Source: Dendrophyllia cribrosa
Lineage: Eukaryota; Cnidaria; Anthozoa; Scleractinia; Dendrophylliidae
Reading direction: 5' to 3'
NCBI GenBank assembly: GCA_024195265.1
Contig: JAJLRJ010000009.1
Span: 32,063,274 to 32,127,273 of the forward strand
DNA length: 64,000 nt
Below are positions 42,556-52,008 of this stretch, one piece after another; position 1 is the stretch's first letter, and each line of letters begins with the position of its first letter. A model generated the notes under the pieces. The model searched no databases. It saw nothing but the letters and a program-made list of their open reading frames with translations, and had not been told where the DNA came from. A program made the position numbers and the translations under genes.

Positions 42556-43098
42556 TTAATTAATCTCAACTTCAAATTCCAAAGGCATGTTATTAAAGTT
42601 CAAGAGGTCATTGTTCTCATCCCTCACTGACAGTGATATTCTATTTACATAATCGCCAGACGAGACGTCACGCAAGACGTTCTGTTGTGTTGATTCGTAA
42701 TAAACCTTCTCAAAAGCTTTTCCACGAACATCAAACCGAGCCAAAACTGTCGAAGGCTTACCGTTGAGGAGGTTCTGTTCTTTATCAACCAGATCACAAT
42801 GGATGAAGTAAGTGCTTGGTGTTCTTAAACGCTTGACGAAAGTTATTAGTAGCAATACAGGTCTTATGCCAAGCAATTCTGCCAGATTGTTACTAAGCTT
42901 CACACTGCTGCTGTTATTCTGAATGATCATGGCTCCGAGTGGTGTGTTTGTTTCAATTGTTAGATTTAAATGTTTGTTATGGTCTTTTAGGCCTTCAAAG
43001 TTTGTCGCTAAACTATCAATAGTGTAATGGTCTTGAAGTAAGGTCACGCTACGTGATGATTCATTAGAGGGAGGGTTTGTTGGTGAAATAACTGCTTC
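42556..43098 (-). pseudogene. Jelly-roll-like protein, N-terminally truncated
   Basis: The open frame runs from just after a stop at 43099-43101 to the stop at 42556. It has no ATG near its beginning; the first possible start is a GTG at 43047. The sequence is beta-rich and ends with NRISLSVRDENNDLLNFN and LEFEVEIN, a pattern seen at the C-terminus of single jelly-roll proteins. A similar cnidarian family, as I recall it, has about twice this length with an N-terminal half, so this copy looks truncated. The role could be a minor capsid, vertex or fibre protein; this is inference. Confidence 0.5.
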
Positions 43099-43110
43099 TT
43101 ATTTCAAATT

Positions 43111-43218
43111 ATGCCACGAGTTGAAAATCGAGCAAGATACAAGACGGATATAACTCGGTTTCGGAAGCGGGTGATCGAAGTAGATCGTGTGAGAGTTCGA
43201 AGGTGCGACGATTGTTAA
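43111..43218 (+). CDS. 35-aa Arg-rich basic mini-protein
   Basis: ATG at 43111, TAA at 43216-43218. Ten Arg and two Lys in 35 residues, with a C-terminal CDDC. It could be a small DNA-condensing protein like viral core peptides, but no TATAC motif precedes it. In element A the same stretch (96-203) has lost its start and frame. It may also simply be conserved promoter-proximal DNA. Confidence 0.3.
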   Translation: MPRVENRARYKTDITRFRKRVIEVDRVRVRRCDDC

Positions 43219-43259
43219 TACAACCATGATTGCATATATAATTACTTTTTTAAATATAA

Positions 43260-43268
43260 ATATATACA
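43260..43268 (+). promoter_or_regulatory. ATATATAC motif before the 604-aa gene
   Basis: AAATATATAC-type sequence ends a few nt before the ATG at 43272, as at 237-245 in element A. Confidence 0.55.
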
Positions 43269-43271
43269 ATC

Positions 43272-45086
43272 ATGTTTGGCAGACGGCCCGTTGGATTTAA
43301 TTCTAATTCACTTGGTGTAAACATTGGCGGCCATAATTACGGGCCCCCACCCCCTTTTAATTCAACCCCAAATGCGTATAGCCATGTAAAGCCAAAGCCA
43401 CCCACAGATCCACTAGCCTGGATGGGAACACCGGAGGCAGCAAAGCTCTCTGCCGCGGCCAAGGCCAAGGCGATATCAGACTTCAAAAAGCGTTTCCCGC
43501 TCGCTGATATGTCCCACTTTGAAGTGCAAGTAGAGTTTGGCGACGACCGCAAAACCGCCACAGGGGAAGTGCTTTACAAAGAGGGCCAAGGCTCATTGGC
43601 CCTCGTTACAAGAATGCCCCACAAAGATTGGACTCAAGCCATGAAAGACGTTCTTGGTCTCCATCAAGACGGTGGTTTCCCCTATCAGCTATCGTTGACT
43701 CAAAATACAGAAAAGTCAATCCCAGCTGTTGATTTCTCCACCACAATAGACAAGGATATGATGATTGGCGCAATCTTGAACGACGAAGCGCAAAAGATTT
43801 ACGTCACGCCAACTGATTATTTCACAACGAAATACAGAAATATCTTCAGGGACACACAGATTTCATTCACAACCGCGAAATATGGAAGAAAATGGCTAGG
43901 TGGGCCGCATATGAGTTTTTGGCCACAACAACTCTCCTTCGCACTGTGGTGTGCAACAACCGGCTGCGGAATCTCGCGTGACATTCTATTCGATAAGAAC
44001 TCAAGTCTTTCCCTAACTCCCCAGCTCCGGTCGTTTTACCGGTTTCACGTTTATTTCACAACAAGGCGAATACTCTACAAGATGGGTGGGGAACAAAGCG
44101 TGAGTGCTTTGCCAGACGACCCTCCATTCAACCAGAAAGACAACAAGTACAACATCGACGCGTACAAGAAGATTTGCATAGAGTTCGGTATCGACCCCAG
44201 TTCTGACTTCCGTTTCACATACGGCAAGAACCACGGTCTTGGGAATGTCTACATTGGTGAATATGGAGGTGGTAACATTTCTACCGATTACAACTATCCA
44301 GACCCCGATCTAGCTCTGTTCAATGATGAGCGCGTTACTGACAGAAACGACCCCAACTATCGTGCCAATGGAATATCTTTCGTCCGCAACGATCAAGGGG
44401 CTGACACCCAGTTCGAGCACTTTGTGCCAAATTACGCACAGGGGCTAACACAGCCAGGGCTCGCGCGTATGAACCAATCAATCGAGGCCTTTGTGTACTG
44501 CATTCTTGGTTCACAAGCTAAAACCCGCAGCAGCATCATTGGAAGAGGAGGCCGGGCGTTCGAAACGCAGAGAGTATTCCTCACCCATCTAGAGGAGGCC
44601 ATAATACTGAACGACATCGCAACAAGCGTACAGCGTTACCAGCTTGTCATCCAAGCAACGAAAGTGCGCCTAGACTTTGCGACAGCACCCGGAAGCTGGC
44701 TCATGCCATCACGCATGGTTATCAACACAGAGAGCGTGATCGGGTATAACAACAATCTACAGGAGGCAACGCAAGGGATGAAGCTGGGTGTGAACAATGA
44801 TGTTAATCTAGGCACAAAAAAAGCCTCACTTCGCCACATGGACGGTGGGCCAACAAAGATTAATCCACCAAACAGTCACCCATCAAACCCGATACATAAA
44901 GAGGCTACACAAGCACAGGGCATCGCGCCAGCCACAAGCAAAACACCACACCCCACACCAACCATCAGCACACCACCAACACCCACACCTACAACACCAG
45001 CACAACCCGATTCGCATCACTTAAACAAGGCTCTAATTGCTGTGGGTGCCATTGCTTTGGCAGGCTTTATCGTTTGGTTTAGATAA
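43272..45086 (+). CDS. 604-aa unknown virion-type protein with C-terminal anchor (element B)
   Basis: Intact, 604 aa. Residues 1-50 are Gly/Pro/Asn-rich. Residues 60-500 are a globular region with conserved blocks such as YGRKWLGGPHMSFWPQQL, CATTGCGISRDILF, KMGGEQSVSALPDDPPFNQ and GIDPSSDFRFTYGKNHGLG. Residues 545-585 form a Pro/Thr/Ser/Ala-rich linker. The last 20 residues are a hydrophobic anchor, ALIAVGAIALAGFIVWFR. I do not recognise an enzymatic motif. Size, place next to the capsid gene and a tail anchor suggest a structural protein, possibly of the vertex or an inner membrane. Comparison with element A shows strong conservation. It ends 10 bp from the convergent coiled-coil gene. Confidence 0.8.
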   Translation: MFGRRPVGFNSNSLGVNIGGHNYGPPPPFNSTPNAYSHVKPKPPTDPLAWMGTPEAAKLSAAAKAKAISDFKKRFPLADMSHFEVQVEFGDDRKTATGEVLYKEGQGSLALVTRMPHKDWTQAMKDVLGLHQDGGFPYQLSLTQNTEKSIPAVDFSTTIDKDMMIGAILNDEAQKIYVTPTDYFTTKYRNIFRDTQISFTTAKYGRKWLGGPHMSFWPQQLSFALWCATTGCGISRDILFDKNSSLSLTPQLRSFYRFHVYFTTRRILYKMGGEQSVSALPDDPPFNQKDNKYNIDAYKKICIEFGIDPSSDFRFTYGKNHGLGNVYIGEYGGGNISTDYNYPDPDLALFNDERVTDRNDPNYRANGISFVRNDQGADTQFEHFVPNYAQGLTQPGLARMNQSIEAFVYCILGSQAKTRSSIIGRGGRAFETQRVFLTHLEEAIILNDIATSVQRYQLVIQATKVRLDFATAPGSWLMPSRMVINTESVIGYNNNLQEATQGMKLGVNNDVNLGTKKASLRHMDGGPTKINPPNSHPSNPIHKEATQAQGIAPATSKTPHPTPTISTPPTPTPTTPAQPDSHHLNKALIAVGAIALAGFIVWFR

Positions 45087-45096
45087 CCGCAAAATC

Positions 45097-46527
45097 TCAA
45101 GACTTAGACCGCTTGGTGATTCTTTCAACCATAAAGGCTACAACGGCAAGGATGAGCAGCCAAGCGTGTTCACCAAGAAAGGAGATGACCGACCCAGCCG
45201 CTTTGAAGATGAAGCTCACAATTGAGCCAACGAGGCCAGGCAAGGCGGCAGCTGCCTTTTTACCAAGCTCTTTAAGCCCATTTCCAATAGCTTTGGTGGC
45301 CCTTGCCAGGCCATTTAAGGTGGCGAGTACCACAGCGCTGATGGTGATGCCAGCTGCCAGAACAATCGCTTGCAGTGTCCTTCCGTATTTCTTGAAGATT
45401 TCTCTAACCCTCTCTCTCAAAGACAGGCCCCTTTCCCGCACCTCAATTTCTGTATTGAGCCTTGCTAGCTCTTCTTCACGTTCAGCAACCCGGGCTTCCG
45501 CGGCTTCTCTTTCAGATGGAGAAGTGTCCTCAGCCTCTATGACGTGCCTGTCTTCAGCGTTCTGCCGTTCAAGCTCTTCTTTGTTCTGTTTCAGTTCGTC
45601 CAGTGGTTTTATGGCGTCCTTTTTTGCTCTAAGTTCCTCTAAGCGTAGTTCGTCTACTTGTTGAGCAGCTTTTTGCGCATTGTCCAGTTCTTTTCGTTTG
45701 GCTTGATGCTCAGCTTCAAGAGCTCTCTTTTCATTTTTCAGTCTTTGTATTGCCTCCGTATTCAGTGGCCCATGTGCATCTTCCAACTCTTGCTTCTGGT
45801 CATCAACCTCTTTGGTTCTATTTCTGATGGCATCCATGTCGCGGCGATTTTTTTGTGCATCAGCAGCCATTTGTTCTTTTTGTTGTAGTTGCTTTTGTTT
45901 TGCTTCCAGTTCTTTTTGATTTGCTTCAAGTGCAGTATTTGTTTCATTTAACTCTTCAGTCACAGACTTTCCGAGAGCAGTTTTGATCTCTTTGGGAAGA
46001 CCAGAGTTGAAAGTCTTTTGTGTATCACCACGGCTTTTTGTGTACATAGTATACCATTTCTCTTTATCCCTCATACTCACCTTGATTACAGCGCCTCCTG
46101 ATCTGGGTGCCCTCTCGTACATAAGCTTAACTTTCGTTACATCTGCATCGGGGAACTCATCTTCAACATCTCTCCATACCGCAGCTTCCAATAATGGCAT
46201 GTCTCCCAGGTTTAGCACCCGCTTGCCTTGAGTAACCCCTTCAATGAAAGAGGTTTCTTCAGTGCTGGGCCCTTGTTTCTCTTGGGGCAACCTTGTTCTT
46301 GTGGCCATAGGCACTTGTTCGCCAGCCGGGGTGGAAGCAGCACCTGGTTCAAAGGGCTGCGTGGTGTCACCTGGTTTAAAGGGTTGCGTGGCGTTGAGGG
46401 CCTGGGACCATTCTTTGGCTTCTTCTGTCATTGGAGGCCATGGGGTGTCATCGTCATCATCGTCATCCCCTGTGTCTGGGATGAGAGGGTCTCTGTCAGT
46501 TGTCTCGGCTGGATCAATATCAGTCAT
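45097..46527 (-). CDS. Coiled-coil protein with C-terminal membrane segments (element B)
   Basis: 476 aa from the ATG at 46527 (MTDIDPAE). It has the same layout as the copy at 2089-3528: acidic N-terminus with a DDDDDD run, globular part, long Glu/Lys/Gln coiled coil (about residues 185-370), then several hydrophobic Gly/Ala-rich segments and a basic end. The N-terminal 170 residues have diverged far more from element A than the C-terminal 100, which are almost identical. That unevenness suggests different constraints or a gene-conversion boundary. Divergent from the capsid gene across a 39-bp promoter region. Confidence 0.8.
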   Translation of the reverse strand: MTDIDPAETTDRDPLIPDTGDDDDDDDTPWPPMTEEAKEWSQALNATQPFKPGDTTQPFEPGAASTPAGEQVPMATRTRLPQEKQGPSTEETSFIEGVTQGKRVLNLGDMPLLEAAVWRDVEDEFPDADVTKVKLMYERAPRSGGAVIKVSMRDKEKWYTMYTKSRGDTQKTFNSGLPKEIKTALGKSVTEELNETNTALEANQKELEAKQKQLQQKEQMAADAQKNRRDMDAIRNRTKEVDDQKQELEDAHGPLNTEAIQRLKNEKRALEAEHQAKRKELDNAQKAAQQVDELRLEELRAKKDAIKPLDELKQNKEELERQNAEDRHVIEAEDTSPSEREAAEARVAEREEELARLNTEIEVRERGLSLRERVREIFKKYGRTLQAIVLAAGITISAVVLATLNGLARATKAIGNGLKELGKKAAAALPGLVGSIVSFIFKAAGSVISFLGEHAWLLILAVVAFMVERITKRSKS

Positions 46528-46566
46528 GATATATAAATATAAATTTTAAAAACACAAATATATACC
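46528..46566. promoter_or_regulatory. Divergent promoter, element B
   Basis: Almost identical to 3529-3570: AATATATACC abuts the capsid ATG, and TATATTTATATATC precedes the coiled-coil ATG on the minus strand. Confidence 0.65.
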
Positions 46567-47793
46567 ATGGCTGTGCAACCGAATCTACTTCCATCTCACA
46601 GTGAAAAGACACTGGGCGCCATGAAGGCAGAGCGAACCGTCAAGCGCATCACATTCAACCCATCTGAGGCCAATCCCGGTGAGACACTGTATGTCTCGGT
46701 GCCCAAGCTGGGCGAGCACAATGTCATTGTGTCCGGCTCACTTGCACTGGTGTTCAACATTAACCTAGCCGGCGGCCACGCTAACAACTATCTCGTACAA
46801 AATGTTTCTCGGGCCCTGGTGGACAGGTTCGTTGTAAAGTTTGCCGCCACCACTGTCCAGGACACGGTTGGGTACGACATCTACAAGATCTTCGAAGACC
46901 TATTCCTCTCAGTGGATGAGCGGGATAATATGCTTATGGAGGGCATCCAGAGTGTCGATTTGTGTAAGATACGCTCTGGTGCTGGCGACAAGAAGACATC
47001 CGGTGTGGATGCGGAAATCAAGTATCGCATCAAACTGGATCACCAAATCTTAACTGATCACGGAATCATATATCCTCAAGCGTTATTTAGCGATCTGGTC
47101 TTCGAACTAACCCTCGCCCCCGCATCCCAAGTTGTCCGGGGCTCAGACACAAGCAAGCTCGTGTACAAGTTGGAAAACCTCCAGCTGGAATATGAGACGA
47201 TCAGAAGTAAGAGTCTGGCCGACGAGGCAACAAGCACTTACACTAATGGCAAGGAGTTCGCCTATGACCTCGTAATGCGAGATCGGGTGCATCCCTTCAC
47301 AAAAGGCGTTGACACTCGGCTGAATCTTCGGGTTAACCCACAGCGCCGGTCTCTCAAGGGCATCCTCTCGCTGTTCAACAATCGCTATGTAGCTGGTGCC
47401 AGGGATTCTGAGAACTATTTCAATCCCGACATCACCAAAGTTAAGGTCACAGTCAACGGTGTTCCAAACAGGATCTACAACGAGGGCATCAGTGGTACTG
47501 ACATGTGGAATGAAATATACCGATACTTTAACCCACACACGCGCGGCAGGTCCAACATGAACCTGACCAAATATCTCACAGGCAACAAGTTTGGTCTCTG
47601 GATTGACCTGCGGTCCATGGCTGACACAGCTCTGCACGGCAACGGTCAACGGCTCGTCAACACACAGGATGGTGTGCAACTCGAGATCGAACGAGACGGC
47701 AAAGGCTCGGGAACCGCAAACTGCCACATCTTCACCATCTCAGACTCACAGATGAACATCATGAGCAAGCAGCTGGAATCTGTACAGTATTAG
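46567..47793 (+). CDS. MCP: Putative major capsid protein (double jelly-roll type), element B
   Basis: An intact 408-aa frame with the same conserved blocks as the element A copy (TLGAMKAERTVKRITFN, NVSRALVDRFVVKF, LDHQILTDHGIIYPQAL, ISDSQMNIM). It is 8 residues shorter than that copy near residue 153. Most base differences between the copies look synonymous, consistent with purifying selection while the family was active. The call as capsid rests on context (adjacent ATPase, Polinton ends) and beta-rich composition. Confidence 0.75.
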   Translation: MAVQPNLLPSHSEKTLGAMKAERTVKRITFNPSEANPGETLYVSVPKLGEHNVIVSGSLALVFNINLAGGHANNYLVQNVSRALVDRFVVKFAATTVQDTVGYDIYKIFEDLFLSVDERDNMLMEGIQSVDLCKIRSGAGDKKTSGVDAEIKYRIKLDHQILTDHGIIYPQALFSDLVFELTLAPASQVVRGSDTSKLVYKLENLQLEYETIRSKSLADEATSTYTNGKEFAYDLVMRDRVHPFTKGVDTRLNLRVNPQRRSLKGILSLFNNRYVAGARDSENYFNPDITKVKVTVNGVPNRIYNEGISGTDMWNEIYRYFNPHTRGRSNMNLTKYLTGNKFGLWIDLRSMADTALHGNGQRLVNTQDGVQLEIERDGKGSGTANCHIFTISDSQMNIMSKQLESVQY

Positions 47794-47819
47794 ACATATA
47801 TATATATACCACCAGCCCC

Positions 47820-48374
47820 ATGACCACAAAACAACAAAACAACAATCAACAAACAAGGTCAACTTCTATGCTAAGCCGGCTCCCCTGCCATCTACCAGAC
47901 CATTATCATACAATGAAATACAAAGACTTCTGGCAAAGGCACCCTCCCCACCAACACATGAACCAATTGTTTGCAAACCAACTAATATAGGTGTTGGTTA
48001 TGGACCCAAGAAAGCTGCCATTCAATGCACTAATCGTGGGACCCACTAACTCTGGCAAGACACAGTATCTTCTAAACCAACTGCGAGGCCCCTTTAGGGG
48101 TTGTTTTGACTACATCGTTTTATTCTGCCCCACATTTGTCAAGAACAAGACATACGATGGCTTCGTGGACCGCGATCCGCACATCTTCGTGATTGTCTGC
48201 CAACAGCATGAAATCGAAGACTGGTTGAAGTTGGCGAGCTTCTTTTTCACATGTACCAACACTTTATTCATTCTCGATGACTGCGCCGCCTCCAAAGATG
48301 TCAAAGGCCGCACGAGTCAGCTTGTCAATCTAGGGTTCAGTGCAAGACATGACGGTATATCCGTGTGGGTCTTG
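47820..48374 (+). pseudogene. Packaging ATPase, 3' end deleted, with its leader segment
   Basis: The ATPase ATG is at 48000; Walker A GPTNSGKT and Walker B LFILDD are present. Homology to element A ends at about 48374, and reading continues into antisense polymerase sequence to a stop at 48443. About 75 C-terminal residues are lost. The leader 47820-47999 repeats the frame arrangement of element A: ATG and ATPase share one frame with a TAG between, while the conserved FYAKPAPLP segment lies in another. Confidence 0.85.
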
Positions 48375-49335
48375 CGGCTCCTCTGCATAGAGTGCGGTGT
48401 TTCTCGAGGACTCCTTCCGATGTGTAGCCCTGCAAGCACCTAGTGCAGAAGTGCAAACGGTGGCCAATGCATTGTTGTTGGCTATAAAGAAGCCTGCTTA
48501 GACTCCTTATGTAGCAGTAGTGAAACTTCGTATTGCCAGTGTGGTTATCAGTCTTTGCAATGAGCATTAGGTTGACACTTGGTATGTCAGGGGCGTCCAT
48601 CTCGCTCACATGGTAGATCACTACCTTACTGCCCTCCCAGCCTAGAACGTTGATTGCAATGTCGTTCTGCCTCTCGATCTTTGGAATCTCATGTAAGGGT
48701 GTTGGAAAGGAGATGTCTGTGAAGTTGAAGACGTCTTCTCGAGGATATTGGCTTGGCCTGTCAGAGTGTGCAATGGCAGGGAAGAATGCTGCTTTCAAAG
48801 CCCACTTAATACAAGCATCATCTCTGTTTTTAACGTTTATGATTGCTTGCTTTGCCTTGAGTTTTGGTGGGAGAGGGATATATGAACCGCCTCTTATTGG
48901 ATTGTTTCTAGAGAAGTCGAGAAAGACAGTTCTGATACCGTCGAAGACCCATCCTGAACCTCTTTCTGTCCAGCCAGCGACTTTCTCTCTAAGTTGGTCT
49001 ATTCTAGCCCTAAGTTTTCTTTTTACTTCTTTGCGATAGAAAACGTTTTGGATTGTTGGGTTGCCATCTCCTCCTACGTAGCATTGTTCCCTCACTTCAC
49101 CTTCGTCTGTCTGCTTCTTAATGTCTAGTAAGACTGTGTATTGAAACTTCAAAGGACCAAGTTCGTAGGATTGCTCTTCTATGACGTCGAGCATATTACC
49201 AAGGACTTCATTATGAAACAGAAGAAGATCCTTTCTACCAAGATCAGGTGGAACATCCATTCGGTAACTGGCAAGCCATCCGCGGTAGCCTCCATGTGCT
49301 CTGTTGAAGTTGGGTGCAACGTTTGCCATTGCCAT
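48375..49335 (-). pseudogene. polB: N-terminal region of Polinton DNA polymerase, catalytic part deleted
   Basis: About 320 codons from the ATG at 49335; TGTATATATAACC lies just upstream on its strand. It has the N-terminal layout of Polinton-type polymerases: a Cys-containing DDACIKWALKAAFFP block, an INVLGWEGSKVVIYHVS strand pair, HYCYIRSLSRLL, and a zinc finger CTRCLQGYTSEGVLEKHRTLC. The coding sequence stops at the deletion junction, so exonuclease and polymerase motifs are absent. The sequence is not similar to the N-terminus of element A's polymerase, although the architecture is analogous. Confidence 0.85.
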
Positions 49336-49362
49336 GTTGGGGGTTATATATACAGGGCTTAC

Positions 49363-49569
49363 GTTTCTTCAATTGGTTATACCAGGCCAGTGTGGGTTGT
49401 GCAAGCCGGGTTGGGGGAGCCCGTGGATAACCGGATTGCTAACAATTAGTAGTAAGTACAGTGCTAACCCGGGGTAACCCCGACATATTAAAATAAGCGG
49501 TCCGAACTAGTGAGGACCGCTTATTTTAATATGTCGGGGTGGCCCCGGGTTAGCACTGTACTTACTACT
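49363..49569 (-). repeat. Element B right terminal inverted repeat with hairpin
   Basis: The palindrome is 49448-49569, with arms 49448-49503 and 49514-49569 and loop GAACTAGTGA. It is the exact inverse of the left end in the part examined; the 85-bp inner part differs at about one base. Confidence 0.95.
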
Positions 49570-50237
49570 ACTCAAACAAATGTTTCAGCCAAAATACGTT
49601 TAATTTAGGCAATTTCAAGTCCCACAGTGATGCATACATGCTTCATAGACATTAGGTGGAAATTTTACACCAATTTTCTGCCGAAAAGAACTCATATCCT
49701 GGCTTTCAGGTATTTGAACTTCAAGCTCGCTAATGTAAACATGTGGGTCAAGTTCTTATCACGACACAGCGAAGTGTTCAAAATCTTTACCAAATATCTA
49801 TCCTGTCTCGTATATAATCAGGTCTACATTATGTTTGTTTGTACCTTGTGTCCTTGTTTGTCTTCATTTCCGCAAAAACTGAGGCAAACTACAGCGAAAT
49901 CTCCGCGCGCATGACGTGTCACGAGTCTTGTGGAAGTGCTGTTACATGAGTCGAGATTGCGTTACATATAAACATGACAAACAGGGAGACCGAAAACAGG
50001 AAGACCGACAACACGGGCACTCGTCTACAGGAGATTCTTAGGAAAAAAATGAATTCTAGATTTAAAACATGCAAATCACAGTAGAACCCTGATAACTTGA
50101 ACTCGGCGAAGTCAAATTCCCTCATTTATTCGCGCTGATTCCTTTTTTTCTTGTGATAGTCTTGATAAGAAAGTTAAACCACGCCCTTACTCGAAGCGCT
50201 CAGCTCCAACTGCTTTTGCTCCCGTCAAGAGTTCGTG
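49570..50237. repeat. Large inverted repeat, arm 1 inner part
   Basis: Continues arm 1 after element B and pairs with about 51886-52591 inverted. No coding content. Confidence 0.85.
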
Positions 50238-51105
50238 TTACACTGGTTCTACTATGATAAGTTCGAGGATGCGCAAGAGCAGGCACCTACACGGTTCCGA
50301 AATAAAATCCAGATAGGGCTTCTTCCTGCGTCCAGAGGGTTTATCCTCCATGTTGAAGTGGGAGCAAATCTCGTGTAGCTGGGTTACTGTCAGCTTACTG
50401 GGCTTGTTGGACGAGCTCATCGCACAGAAGTTCCACGTGTCGTAGACTATGGGGTGCACTGGTGCACATTGCATCAGGATGCTGTTGCGCGCATCTGAGA
50501 AAGCCTTCTCATCTTCGGCTGCTCGGTTGTTGTCATCCGTTTCTTCGTCGTCGTCTTCTGGGGCGACAGCGTGGCGAAGTTTGGCGGATGTTCTGGAGAA
50601 GAAGCTCTGGATCTGCCCCGCGGCCAGGAACTCATCCACCTTGAATCGACGCTCGCCTCTTTCGTTGCGCGTATACCGCATTTCCCGTGAAATTTGTTCG
50701 GAGTCAGCTTTATGGCCCGTCTCCTGGCCAATTCTAAACTTGTCCTCCAGGTACTTCCTCTGGTTGTCCGTACATCTGGCTGCCTTGTTGGATCCTTTTA
50801 GGGCCCAGCCTTTCTGTGGTGACTCGACGGCCCCACATTGTTCAGCCTGGACGGCGAGAGTGGACTGGGTGCTGTCTCCTTCCATGAGCTTCCCTGCATA
50901 AAGTAGAACTGCCTGGTCTAGTAAGCTGGTCGCAAGCAGCACAGACCAAACATGATATGGTTCTCGAGGTTCGAGTGCCGCTGGTAGCTCTTTATGCAGC
51001 CATCTTCTGGGCAACAGAAAAGGCCGCTTTCCTCAGCACTCTCTTCATCGGCCTTGTCGTCGCTGCTCTTGGCTTCGGATGCTTTTGATGGTTTCTTTGC
51101 CCATT
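50238..51105 (-). pseudogene. C2H2-finger gene fragment of unknown function
   Basis: The 5' part (about 51105-50960) encodes an acidic, Lys-rich stretch and a C2H2 finger, CPEDGCIKSYQRHSNLENHI. A frame change near 50.95 kb leads into a 258-codon open frame. That frame has KYLEDKFRIGQETGHKADSE, a helical GERRFKVDEFL segment, an acidic linker and a SAP-like LTVTQLHEICSHFN motif. The pattern resembles multi-copy, zinc-finger-containing hypothetical proteins of cnidarians. The fragment fills the spacer of the inverted repeat and ends at its inner boundary, so it may have been captured by that repeat. Confidence 0.55.
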
Positions 51106-51885
51106 ATGGGACAAAGTTTCCAGGTGACAATTCGAATCTGTACGACTGACATGATAGCTTGCTTGGTACTGAAAGGAGAAGTAATTTAACGCAATTTTTG
51201 CGAGTTGTCGTTATTTGGATGTTCCACTGCTAAGAATAAGACTCAATCTGATTCACAAAACATTCAAATTTTAAAGTTTTGAAACAAAACCGTTGCGTTC
51301 TCATACAAACCTTTATAAATCGAATCTTTGTAACACAATACCGCTCATACAGCTAGGGTCACGTCCCGGTTATCTGATAGTGATAGTGATAGTGATAGTG
51401 ATAGCGAGCTTGGGCTGCCTGTGCTCTGATATAATCAAACAAGAGTGATACTACGCCCTGGGGGTGGGGGTGATCCCGACAATTTAGGATAGGTGTGTGC
51501 CACCAAGGTTCTCAAACCCTGACCCTATTTACCATTTCTTTCAGTGTTACGCGACCCTTCGAATCAAAACTACTTTGAGCAGTTCGATTTACCCTGCCGT
51601 CAATTATACCTTATATGGAAAGAGTTCGTTTCTTCGGACGCCATTGCAGACTGGTGATCACGCAGGAGTATACAAACTCCTCCTACTAGGTATGATTGAC
51701 GGCAGAGTAAATTGAAATTGCTCAAAGTAGTTTTGATTCGAAGAGTCGCGTAACAGTGAAATCAGTGGTAAGGGTAGAAAATCGAGATTTGATACCCTTT
51801 TTAAGGCCCAAAACCAAGAAATGGCACCCTATTTAAGAGAAAGACAGATAACTCATAATTGTGTAACTGATAGGTCGTTTTATTT
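51106..51885. other. Spacer of the large inverted repeat
   Basis: Non-coding. It contains a GATAGT hexamer array (51375-51404). A short inverted repeat faces itself around 51550-51760 (TCGAATCAAAACTACTTTGA and its inverse), probably a MITE. Confidence 0.6.
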
Positions 51886-51975
51886 CTTGACGAACAATTG
51901 ACGGAAGCAAAAGCAGTTGGAGTCAGCGCTTCGAGTAAGGGCGTGGCTTAACTTTCCTATCAAGACTATAATAAT

Positions 51976-52008
<33 letters not shown>

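Larger units (their letters stand above)
38312..49569 (+). mobile_element. Maverick/Polinton element B, complete ends, internally deleted
   Basis: 11,258 bp with 207-bp terminal inverted repeats differing at about one position. The ends are AGTAGTAAGTACAG. Flanks share TACTCAA (38306-38312 and 49569-49575), overlapping the terminal bases, so the target duplication is 5-7 bp; Mavericks usually make 6 bp. The uninterrupted target is present at 52582-52588 on the minus strand. It carries exonuclease, VLTF3-like, membrane, jelly-roll, 604-aa, coiled-coil and capsid genes but has lost the integrase and polymerase core. Confidence 0.93.
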
